A stretch of 51,645 nt of DNA from Nostoc sp. JL33. Lineage in GTDB: Bacteria; Cyanobacteriota; Cyanobacteriia; Cyanobacteriales; Nostocaceae. The DNA is taken from the NCBI RefSeq assembly GCF_017114985.1, contig NZ_JABXKP010000065.1, forward strand, positions 1 to 51,645, written 5' to 3'. A program made the position numbers and the translations under genes. The stretch's first letter is position 1, and each line of letters opens with the position of its first letter. Below the pieces are notes generated by a model, which saw only the letters and a list, made by a program, of their open reading frames with translations, was not told the origin of the DNA and did no database searches. Below are positions 44,274 through 51,645 of this stretch, in pieces.

Positions 44274-44954
44274 ATGGTAGTTGCTCGTAAATCTGCTGTT
44301 TCTACAAGCGGTAATTGGTTCCGGCGAGATTCTATCCTTTCTTTAGGGAGGCGACGCTCTGCGCGTATAAAGTCAGCAGCACGGAACGCTTCTACACCAG
44401 TATCCTCTCAAAGACAACAGCGTTCCTCCAAAAAGCTCGCGCTTTCTCCCACAAATGAGGCAGTTATACCCAAATCGGTGAAAGAGTTGGGTAGACGACA
44501 ACTGCCAAATCTCAATGAGCAGTCGAGTGGGAAGGAGAAGATTCCGGGGGTAGGTTTTCTTCCCCTTCCCACAATGCCTAATTCGGGAACGGCACCTTTT
44601 TGGTTGCTGCGCTTGTACACCTTTCATCGTTATTCGACAGTTTTGGTGTTCTTGTTAGTAGCATCGACACTTGCTGTTTATGGCTGGACGGTATATTCCC
44701 AAGAGCTTTGGAGTCAGTCATATCGCAGACTGCAAAGCCTCCAACGTCATGAGCAGTTGTTAATGACAACCAACGCGACGCTGACAAATAAAATGGCTCA
44801 GGAAGCAGAACAACCAACAGCAGGACTGGTATCGCCGACTGTTCAAGGGATGATTTTCTTGGCTCCAGCATCTCATAGCCCTAAGCCAGCATCGTCTAAG
44901 ATCACGCCAAATCCCCAAACGCAACAGCAAACACGTTGGCCACTGGGATACTAA
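44274..44954 (+). CDS. FtsL-like septum protein upstream of ftsI
   Basis: The 226-residue protein has a long basic, Ser-rich cytoplasmic N-terminus (1-110), one membrane helix (STVLVFLLVASTLAVYGWTV, about 122-141), a short helical stretch (YRRLQSLQRHEQLLMTTNAT) and a Pro/Gln tail. This bitopic layout, with position directly before the septal penicillin-binding protein, fits a cyanobacterial FtsL (Ftn6/FtsL-like) subunit of the FtsQLB-FtsWI complex. Sequence evidence alone is weak, as FtsL diverges strongly. Confidence 0.6.
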   Translation: MVVARKSAVSTSGNWFRRDSILSLGRRRSARIKSAARNASTPVSSQRQQRSSKKLALSPTNEAVIPKSVKELGRRQLPNLNEQSSGKEKIPGVGFLPLPTMPNSGTAPFWLLRLYTFHRYSTVLVFLLVASTLAVYGWTVYSQELWSQSYRRLQSLQRHEQLLMTTNATLTNKMAQEAEQPTAGLVSPTVQGMIFLAPASHSPKPASSKITPNPQTQQQTRWPLGY

Positions 44955-44974
44955 TCGTAATTTTTAATGACGCT

Positions 44975-45101
44975 CTCTACCAGACGCGTTTCTCTACGAA
45001 TACTCGCGCTTGGCGGCGCGAACGCAGCGTCTGGTAGAGTCATTAGTCATTAGTCATTAGGACTCACTCAGACTTGTGGCAAATGACAAATGACAAATGA
45101 C
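44975..45101. repeat. Inverted repeat plus heptamer arrays
   Basis: CTCTACCAGACGC (44975-44987) is inverted as GCGTCTGGTAGAG (45027-45039). Directly after come three GTCATTA units (45039-45059), then three AAATGAC units (45081-45101). The two heptamers are nearly reverse-complementary. Confidence 0.8.
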
Positions 45102-45115
45102 AAAGGACTAACCCA

Positions 45116-46954
45116 ATGCAGAAGTCACCAAGCAGAACAAAATTCACAAAGTTTCGGAATCCAGCACTCACAAGGCGACAAAAGGGTTATAAACGAGGGA
45201 TTTTGGGAAAATTAGCCTCTAATATCCAAGACAAAACATTCAACACCAAGTCTCGACTATTGATAGTATGGGGCGTATTAATGGCATCAGGGTTGGGTTT
45301 GGGTATCAAATTATATAACCTACAAATTGTCAAGGGGCCAAAGTTAACAGAGCAGGCGCGAAACCAGCAAATGGTGAATCTGCGACCTTTTATGCCTCGT
45401 CGCCCGGTGGTAGATAGCAATAGTAATCTGTTGGCCATTGACCGTCCTGTATACACTTTGTACGCTCATCCCAAGCTGTTTGATAAGTCTAATGAAGATA
45501 TGGCTGGGCGACTTGCCCCAATTTTGGCAAAAGATGCTCCTGAATTGGTGAAAACTTTTCAAAGCAAAAGAAGCGGAATTATACTTGCCCCTGCCCTACC
45601 GCAAGAAATTATTGATCGCATCATTTCTTTGCGCTTAAATGGCTTGGAGTGGGTGCAAAAATACTCCCGATATTACCCGTCAGATGATTTGATTTCTGAT
45701 GTGGTTGGCTATGTGAATGTTGACCGCCGTGGTCAAGCAGGTGTGGAATACTCTCAAGAAAAGTTGCTAGAACGTCCTGTGCAAACGCTGCGGCTCAGTC
45801 GGTCGGGTAATGGCTCTCTGATGCCGGATCATGCCCCTGAAGGTTTTTTGCATATTGATGATTTGCAACTACAACTCACTATCGATAGCCGTCTGCAACG
45901 AATTGCTCGGACTGCGCTCAAACAACAGATGCAGAAGTTTGATGCTAAACGTGGAGCGGTAATTGTGATGGATGCGTTTGATGGTTCCTTACTCGCCCTC
46001 GTTTCTGAACCTACTTATAACCCTAATGAATACGCTAAAGCTAATATTTCGCTATTTAAAAACTGGACGGTGGCGGATCTTTATGAACCGGGATCGACTT
46101 TTAAACCTTTGAATGTGGCGATCGCTCTGGAAAATGGCGTCATCAAACCAGATGATGTATTTAATGACTCCGGTTCTATTAAAGTAGCTAATTACACCAT
46201 CAAAAATGCGATGAATAATGGTAATGGGCGAATCAGCATCGCTCAGATTTTGCAATATTCCAGCAACATTGGCATGGTGCAAATTATCCAACGCTTAAAA
46301 CCTTCAATCTATTACAACTGGTTGGAACGCTTGGGGTTAGGACAAAAAGTTGATACAGATTTACCTTTTGAAGTTGGCGGACGGCTCAAAAGTCAAGAAG
46401 AATTTATCGCTTCGCCAATTGAGCCAGCTACTACTTCCTTCGGGCAAGGCTTTTCCATGACACCGTTACAGCTAGTGCAAATGCACGGTGCTTTAGCTAA
46501 TGGCGGTAAGTTGGTTACACCCCATGTAGTTCGAGGGCTGATTGATAGCAAAGGGCAGATGCATGATTCACCCACTCGCACCATCCCCCGCCAAATTTTC
46601 TCAGCCGCAACAGCCCAAAAGGTTGTAGAAATGATGGAAACTGTTGTTTCTGAAGGCAGTGGGAAGGCAGCACAAATTCCGGGATATCGCATTGCTGGCA
46701 AAACTGGTACAGCCCAAAAAGCTAGTCCGAATGGCGGCTACATCAAGGGCGCTAGAATGACCAGCTTCGTGGCTATTTTGCCCGTGGAATCTCCTCGCTA
46801 TGTAGTGTTCGCACTGGTGGATGAGCCAAAAGGAGAAAGTGCCTATGGTTCTACTGTCGCCGCGCCAATTGTGAAATCGGTAATCGAAGCCCTGATTCCT
46901 CTTGAGGAGATTCCACCAAGTTCTGCGATCGAGCAACACACAAAAGCGCCGTAG
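45116..46954 (+). CDS. ftsI: Septal peptidoglycan transpeptidase (penicillin-binding protein 3 type)
   Basis: The 612-residue protein cross-links septal peptidoglycan. A basic N-terminus precedes a membrane anchor (LIVWGVLMASGLGLGIKLYN, about 48-67), the dimerisation/pedestal domain (LRPFMPRRPVVDSN and following) and the transpeptidase: PGSTFKP (SxxK, about 327), YSSNIGM (SxN) and AGKTGTAQK (KTG). It lies 160 bp after the FtsL-like gene, separated by repeats, and probably belongs to the same division unit. Length is normal for cyanobacterial FtsI. Confidence 0.93.
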   Translation: MQKSPSRTKFTKFRNPALTRRQKGYKRGILGKLASNIQDKTFNTKSRLLIVWGVLMASGLGLGIKLYNLQIVKGPKLTEQARNQQMVNLRPFMPRRPVVDSNSNLLAIDRPVYTLYAHPKLFDKSNEDMAGRLAPILAKDAPELVKTFQSKRSGIILAPALPQEIIDRIISLRLNGLEWVQKYSRYYPSDDLISDVVGYVNVDRRGQAGVEYSQEKLLERPVQTLRLSRSGNGSLMPDHAPEGFLHIDDLQLQLTIDSRLQRIARTALKQQMQKFDAKRGAVIVMDAFDGSLLALVSEPTYNPNEYAKANISLFKNWTVADLYEPGSTFKPLNVAIALENGVIKPDDVFNDSGSIKVANYTIKNAMNNGNGRISIAQILQYSSNIGMVQIIQRLKPSIYYNWLERLGLGQKVDTDLPFEVGGRLKSQEEFIASPIEPATTSFGQGFSMTPLQLVQMHGALANGGKLVTPHVVRGLIDSKGQMHDSPTRTIPRQIFSAATAQKVVEMMETVVSEGSGKAAQIPGYRIAGKTGTAQKASPNGGYIKGARMTSFVAILPVESPRYVVFALVDEPKGESAYGSTVAAPIVKSVIEALIPLEEIPPSSAIEQHTKAP

Positions 46955-47605
46955 GGACAAGGGGATAAAGGGCAGAGGAGCACAATAGTGGAGTTCAAAG
47001 ACTCATTAAACTTATCCGTAAATTAGGTTTTAGCCCCTGATTTATAAACCTTTGAGGTTAATTCGCGGATATGTCTATTAGGGATTTCCAAGAAATAAAT
47101 TATCCATCTTGTGGGGTGGGCGAAGCCGCCCACCTTTGGCTACGTGCGGGCTTTTTGGCCTACCCCACAAGAATTAGTTGAGTATTTTTTTATTTGGAAG
47201 TCCCTAACCCCCCTTAAAAAGGGGGGAACCAGAATCAAAGTCCCCCAATTTATCGGGGAGCCAGTGCGGGAACAGGGGGTTTCCCCCATGAGCAACTGGC
47301 GTGGATTTAGGGGGATCTAAAACCTTTTTATACCGTTCAGAAGACTTTTAAAACATCCTCTTACGAAAGATATGGTTTTTAACCTTGATTCATATTTGGT
47401 ATTTATTGTCAAGCGTAAGTCCGATTAAAAATCATTAAATCATTCTTCTCTACTTCCCCTGCCCCCCCTGCCCCTTTTCTTGCGTTCCTCTACTAGACTT
47501 CATCTTTCTTTATAACCAGGGAAAGAGTTACAGAAAGCCACTCGTGTGGAAAGCTAAATATTAGAGCTGATAATTTCTTACTTTTTCAAAGCTACCGAAG
47601 ATTCC
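46955..47605. other. Long intergenic region rich in repeats
   Basis: It holds the MITE-like element at 47078-47207. A CCCCCCTTAAAAAGGGGGG hairpin (about 47209-47227) and CCCCCAATTTATCGGGG follow. A pyrimidine-rich stretch (CCCCTGCCCCCCCTGCCCC) lies near 47457-47475. The short open frame 47111-47320 lies in these repeats and is not considered a gene. Confidence 0.55.
47078..47207. mobile_element. MITE-like element, second copy of the 12777 family
   Basis: The left end TTAGGGATTTCCAAGAAATA and the reversed right end TTAGGGACTTCCAAATAAAA are imperfect inverted repeats. The inner arms CTTGTGGGGTGGGC / ACCCCACAAG surround a diverged core. Termini and arms match the element at 12777-12904. Confidence 0.7.
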
Positions 47606-48721
47606 ATGCAAAGCAATTTAGTTATACTTCCTAACGCTGGGGCTGCGAAAAATAGCACGCAAACAGAAGAAAGAACAATTACCAAGTACGACCGTGCTGA
47701 GGAGCAATTTATAGAACTGCTAGCAATGGAGGATTTGGACACTAAACTGGATGTAGAACCTGCAAGAGCCAGTGAGTTTGAACAGGCGCTTTCTATGGCA
47801 ATTCGCGCCGCTTATGAAAACGATCGCTCTGATGAACAGGCTCACCGTTTTCTCCAACGGATACTTTATCGGATTAATCGGCTAAAGCTGTTTTGGTACG
47901 ACGATTTGCGGCACTATAACAATGAGCGATCGCCTTACCTCTACTCATGTCGTGACCAAATTGAAGCTGCTTGGCAAAAGTGGGAACTGGCACAAATAGA
48001 TGTGGCTGCACTGCAAAAATTAGATGTAAAACAAGCTTTAATTGAGCGTGCATCTGCCGATTTAAATCCGCCTTTATCGGAGGGTAGTCGCTACATGCGT
48101 GAGGAAATGACGGAGGTTGGCTATCGTCATTTGCTAGCGATCGGCTCCTTTGATGGCTTGGTTGAAGGTAGTCGTCTTTGCTACGTATTAGGTGGTGCTG
48201 CTAATGAAGTGCAGTGTACGCTGGTGCGAGTACTACTAGAAGAATACGGCAATGGTCGTTTATCCCGCAAGCACTCGACATTTTTTGCTCAAATGCTGGC
48301 TGAATTTGGGATGAACACTCAACCAGAAGGATACTTCGATTTAGTACCTTGGGAAGTCCTAGCTTGCGATAATCATAACTTTCTGACCACCGATCGCAAA
48401 CGCTATTTCCTACGTTACAGTGGCGCGTTGACATATTTTGAGGTGGCTGGGCCTGCGGCTTACAGAAACTATCTGACGGCGGCGCAACGACTCGGACTAT
48501 CAGAGGCGGCGATGGCTTATTGGGAACTGCACATCAGGGAAGATGAACGCCACGGTCGTTGGATGTTGGATGATGTAGCCTTGCCTTTGGCAGAACGATA
48601 TCCCAATAATGCGTGGGAACTGCTGCTTGGGTATGAGCAGGAGAAACTAATGGGCGATCGCGCCGGTGGTGCTGTTGTGCGATCAATACGCCAAGCAGAA
48701 CAAGCCGCCTTACTCATCTAA
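47606..48721 (+). CDS. Haem-oxygenase-like diiron redox enzyme
   Basis: The 371-residue all-helical protein matches the iron-containing redox enzyme family (HDO, Haem_oxygenas_2). Candidate iron ligands are in LLEEYGNGRLSRKHSTFF (Glu, Glu, His) and WELHIREDERHGRWM (His, Glu, His). Other blocks are SYEV-like VLGGAANEV and YLTAAQRLGLSEAAMAYW. HDO enzymes oxidise varied small molecules; the substrate here is unknown. A HemK-like methyltransferase gene follows 212 bp downstream on the same strand, which may or may not be related. Confidence 0.8.
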   Translation: MQSNLVILPNAGAAKNSTQTEERTITKYDRAEEQFIELLAMEDLDTKLDVEPARASEFEQALSMAIRAAYENDRSDEQAHRFLQRILYRINRLKLFWYDDLRHYNNERSPYLYSCRDQIEAAWQKWELAQIDVAALQKLDVKQALIERASADLNPPLSEGSRYMREEMTEVGYRHLLAIGSFDGLVEGSRLCYVLGGAANEVQCTLVRVLLEEYGNGRLSRKHSTFFAQMLAEFGMNTQPEGYFDLVPWEVLACDNHNFLTTDRKRYFLRYSGALTYFEVAGPAAYRNYLTAAQRLGLSEAAMAYWELHIREDERHGRWMLDDVALPLAERYPNNAWELLLGYEQEKLMGDRAGGAVVRSIRQAEQAALLI

Positions 48722-48933
48722 GAAATCTAAAAAATTAGAAATTAAAAATGGCAGATTCTTTCTAGCGTTTTTAATTCCACATCTCTAAATGATCTTATTG
48801 CTAATCCACCTACAACCTAATTTCTTTAGTAAAAACTTCTTTACTAAAGGAACGGTTATTTATTGCCTTAATACAAGGTAATAAATAGCCTCTTATCACA
48901 TTGATTATACCTTACACGTTGAAGTGCAGTCAA

Positions 48934-49629
48934 ATGAAAGACATCTTTTTTTGCCCTGAAGAATCTAATTTCTACTCAAATTGTTTAGAAACTTTTGTAC
49001 TCAGAAATTGCAAAAACTCCGAATCTATTGTGGAGTTTGGCTCAGGAGATGGTACCCCTGTAATTAATTCTTTATTGAAAAACAAGTTTGATGGGGTGAT
49101 ACATGGATTTGAATTAAATACTTCTGCATGGAAAGTAGCAAATTCAACCATCGATGAATATAATCTCACGAATAAATACATAATCCATAATTCATGTTTG
49201 TTTAATTCTTCTCAACCCGATGCAGAGTATCTTGTAGCTAATCCACCGTATCTCCCCGCACCAGATAATGATATTTATATGCCACTCTTATTTGGAGGTG
49301 TAGATGGAGCCACAGTTACCAACGAGCTTTTGTCCTTAGATTATGAAAACGTGTTGGTTTTAATCTCTAGTTTTTCTAATCCAACAAGTACGCTGAACCT
49401 AGCAAAAGAAAATGGATATTGTGTTCAAAATTTCATGGTGTTACCTTTGCAGTTCGGCTATTATAGCTCTGACCCCAAGGTAAAGAAACACATAGAAGAA
49501 CTCCGAAAAAATAAGATGGCATTTTATTCTGGCGATTATTATTTTTTAGCTGGTGTTTTATTTAAAAAATCCCAGGAGTCTGTAATTGATTTATCTAATC
49601 AATTAGCTCAGGCGATGACTAGTTTGTGA
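48934..49629 (+). CDS. Class I methyltransferase, HemK/PrmC-like
   Basis: The protein has 231 residues from ATG 48934 (MKDIFFCPEESNFYSNCLE); a TTG at 48901 extends the frame but lacks support. SAM motif I is VEFGSGDGTPVI, the acidic end of strand two is GFELNT, and LVANPPYLPAP is the NPPY motif of enzymes that methylate amide or exocyclic amino nitrogens. There is no PrmC N-terminal helical domain, so the target is not clearly a release factor. Codon use is more AT-rich than neighbouring genes, suggesting a possible foreign origin. Confidence 0.75.
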   Translation: MKDIFFCPEESNFYSNCLETFVLRNCKNSESIVEFGSGDGTPVINSLLKNKFDGVIHGFELNTSAWKVANSTIDEYNLTNKYIIHNSCLFNSSQPDAEYLVANPPYLPAPDNDIYMPLLFGGVDGATVTNELLSLDYENVLVLISSFSNPTSTLNLAKENGYCVQNFMVLPLQFGYYSSDPKVKKHIEELRKNKMAFYSGDYYFLAGVLFKKSQESVIDLSNQLAQAMTSL

Positions 49630-50008
49630 AAATCGAAAACAACTTAGCAGTGCTGTCTTTAGGAACCAGCAAATTTTTATGAATGCGAACCGCCTATGTA
49701 TATTTAGCAATATCCCTTAAAGATGATGCCGTTACTAAACCTACATAGGTGCGTCATTGATAGCGTCGCTAACACTACGCAGGAGCGTCACAGCCCGTCG
49801 TAGACATCGCTTTTCACATTTGATAAAACGCTAAGGAATGGAACTTTAATCTCGTAGGGTACATTAGCGATCGCATAATGTACCCTACATTAGTAAATAC
49901 AGATTAATTGACACTCTCAGCCCTAAATTGACTGAGTTTTACGCTTACCGTGTGCTTCTATAAATGCAGATTCTCAAGTAATTACTTTGTTTACCTGAAG
50001 TTGTTGCA
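49630..50008. other. Intergenic region between convergent genes
   Basis: At about 49759-49812 lies a GC-rich dispersed repeat (AGCGTCGCTAACACTACGC, AGCCCGTCGTAGACATCGC) related to those at 33480 and in xisH. A strong hairpin with a HIP1 loop follows (49854-49888). Confidence 0.6.
49854..49888. terminator. Hairpin with HIP1 octamer in the loop
   Basis: GTAGGGTACATTA and TAATGTACCCTAC form a perfect 13-bp stem around GCGATCGCA. It lies between convergent genes and may terminate both, although no T-run follows. Confidence 0.5.
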
Positions 50009-51184
50009 TTAACTTCTTTGTTGTATGGCTGCACTGCTAGAGTCAGGTTTGCGCTTGAACGCTGCAAATAAAATTACAACAGCACCAAATGACAAAATAG
50101 GAAAGCCTGAAGTTGGTTCAGGTACAGAGGCAGATGAGATTGGCGTCAACAGGAAGGCGTGTAATTCACCATTAACTGCACCACGGCCTACTATTTGTCC
50201 ATTATTATTAATCGCAGATGCTGCCGTCAAGGTAAAGCCAGCATCTGAACCAGGAGCAATCAGGTTATTTAGGTCGTACAGAGTGTTATCACTATAAAGA
50301 AAAGCCCGCAAACCATTGTCATTTCTTGCAAAAGAGTTATTGTTAGTGCCAGAATACCCGACTACTTGACCCAAATTATTGATCCCCAAACCAGCACTGA
50401 ACAAATCTGTAGGACGTAACCTACCGAGGTTTTTGAGTCCCGTGCTGGAGTTGTACAGAAAAGCACGACTATCATCTACTCCAGTGAGTCCCGAACTACC
50501 AACTACTTGTCCTGAGTCATTAATATCTTGTGCTGAACTGTAGTTGTCACCAGGGAGGATGCCGAGATTAGTTATTATACCGTTGTCGGATAAAAAAGCT
50601 CGGCTGGAAGAACCGAAAATGCCGACTACCTGACTTAGATTATTTATGCCATAGGCAACATAATTTTCTTGTAAATTCTTGTTAATGATAGTTGTCGTAC
50701 CATTGCTGTATAGGAAAGCGGCCCCGTAGGGAAAAGCAAGTTTTGGGAATATACCGCCACCACTCGTACCGCCAACCACCTCACCTGAGTCATTGATAGC
50801 ATATGGAATGCCATTAATACCGAGACTTTGCGTTGTTCCACCACTGTAAATAAAGGCGTGATTATCACTGCCGATGTTACCGACCGAATTACCAACTACT
50901 TGCCCCAAGTTGTTGATACCAGTCACTCCAAGTTGATTATCGCCAGGTAACGGACTAATTTTTTGGAGCGAACCATTGCTGTAAAAAAAAGAACCCTTCA
51001 AAGTATTAATGGCTACCTCACCTGAGTCATTAATGTCTGAAGCATAACTGTAGGCTTCTCCCGTAAGATTGCCTAAATCAGTAACTGAGTATAGAGATGC
51101 CGCCAATGCCGACTTGGATGCAGTAAGACTGATTGCAGTCAAGGTTATTGCTGTTATACAGGATTTCCACTTAAGTAAAACCAT
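50009..51184 (-). CDS. PEP-CTERM secreted protein with HAF repeats
   Basis: The 391-residue protein has a signal peptide (ITAITLTAISLTASKSALAA), about eight repeats of the HAF type (xxINDSGEVVG / GINNLGQVVG with AFLYSNG between), and a C-terminal sorting tail: VPEPTSG, a hydrophobic helix (FPILSFGAVVILFAAF) and KRKP. PEP-CTERM proteins are processed by exosortase and are linked to exopolysaccharide. A remnant of a GDPD gene follows upstream on the same strand. Confidence 0.88.
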   Translation of the reverse strand: MVLLKWKSCITAITLTAISLTASKSALAASLYSVTDLGNLTGEAYSYASDINDSGEVAINTLKGSFFYSNGSLQKISPLPGDNQLGVTGINNLGQVVGNSVGNIGSDNHAFIYSGGTTQSLGINGIPYAINDSGEVVGGTSGGGIFPKLAFPYGAAFLYSNGTTTIINKNLQENYVAYGINNLSQVVGIFGSSSRAFLSDNGIITNLGILPGDNYSSAQDINDSGQVVGSSGLTGVDDSRAFLYNSSTGLKNLGRLRPTDLFSAGLGINNLGQVVGYSGTNNNSFARNDNGLRAFLYSDNTLYDLNNLIAPGSDAGFTLTAASAINNNGQIVGRGAVNGELHAFLLTPISSASVPEPTSGFPILSFGAVVILFAAFKRKPDSSSAAIQQRS

Positions 51185-51219
51185 GTTACTTTTCCGTAAT
51201 TTTCTATCACCCTACCAAA

Positions 51220-51432
51220 TTACCACTGAAAAGTAGAGTAGTAACCTGCCGTATCTGGGTAGCCATTAAATACGCCATCAACACCTAAGCTGAAAAATAG
51301 TTTATATTCCCCTTGGGGATTTCCTTGAAAGTCTAGTGGCAAAAAGCAGTCTTGATTGTGGAAAGTCCAGACATGAACCAGCAAACCAGGCGTGTGACCA
51401 TCTATGGTTAAAGATATGGGGCCGCTTATAAA
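51220..51432 (-). pseudogene. C-terminal remnant of a glycerophosphodiester phosphodiesterase
   Basis: The minus-strand frame reads about 70 residues from an in-frame TGA (51433-51435) to TAA at 51220-51222: GHTPGLLVHVWTFHNQD, FQGNPQGEYKLFF and SLGVDGVFNGYPDTA. This is the final strand-helix part of GDPD enzymes (VHxxTFRN ... LGVDGxFxDxPDTA). No start or catalytic HRG motif is in the frame. Upstream bases continue without a clear matching frame. Confidence 0.65.
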
Positions 51433-51645
51433 TCACGCCAAATGGCAGATTAACAAAAATTTGAGCGCGTCTGTGGGTGCTTTCAAAATCCCTTCAAGCT
51501 GGGATGGGTTGAAAGAAACAAATTAGTTGGTATGTTTTCTACGCTTTGTATTACTCGCCTATCAAGCATCAAAGCCCAAATGAATCTCTAAGAGGGTGTT
51601 TATAAAATAATTCTTAAGCAGGTGAGCTACTATGATTACGAGCTA

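Noticed and set aside
47111..47320. 69-residue open frame
   Set aside because: It lies wholly in the MITE-like element and CCCCCC/GGGGGG hairpins.

Overview
The window comes from a filamentous heterocyst-forming cyanobacterium of the Nostoc/Anabaena type. The evidence is an rbcL-rbcX-rbcS operon with a Rubisco activase carrying an SSU-like tail, an xisH/xisI pair, very frequent GCGATCGC (HIP1) octamers, heptamer tandem repeats, short GC-rich dispersed repeats, several Uma2-type genes and a WD40 serine/threonine kinase. No rRNA, tRNA or CRISPR array was seen.

Layout. 1-1.4 kb: the end of one IS630-type transposase and a complete 1.1-kb IS630 element with a double-frameshifted transposase. 1.7-3.6 kb: a membrane protein joining a DsbD/SafE-type module to an MsrQ/ferric-reductase-like module, followed by an exported protein with a Cys-x-Cys pair; this is my best candidate for an undescribed system. 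3.8-12.7 kb: galE, a membrane protein, an ABC exporter, a secreted double nuclease, a HupE-like protein lacking its histidines, and two small conserved genes. 12.7-14.6 kb: gene-poor, with three MITE-like elements, a 21-bp tandem array and one small gene. 14.6-20.7 kb: a secreted protein, rca, a Phd/PIN toxin-antitoxin pair, a GDSL hydrolase and the rbc operon, all but the first on the minus strand. 21.5-31 kb: a beta-propeller protein, panB, DUF6887/6888-like genes, a broken HNH gene, Uma2, trmFO, a fasciclin protein, prmA and serA. 31.4-37.2 kb: an accessory island with a MITE, two Uma2 genes, a methyltransferase-HIT fusion, a HEAT-repeat fragment, an orphan HigA, xisI/xisH (xisH carries an in-frame dispersed repeat) and a 5 x 42-bp hairpin array. 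37.3-51.6 kb: the WD40 kinase, glgB, small proteins, an FtsL-like gene with ftsI, a haem-oxygenase-like diiron enzyme, a HemK-like methyltransferase, a PEP-CTERM/HAF-repeat protein and a GDPD remnant.

Functional groups. rca, rbcX, rbcL and rbcS serve CO2 fixation; glgB serves glycogen storage; serA and panB serve amino-acid and pantothenate synthesis; trmFO and prmA modify the translation machinery; the FtsL-like/FtsI pair builds septal wall. Much of the rest is repeat-driven: at least seven MITE-like elements, six or more heptamer arrays and several dispersed repeats lie between genes, and in four places a repeat supplies a stop codon, a C-terminus or internal codons.

Product names rest on motif recognition by eye. 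No database search was run.
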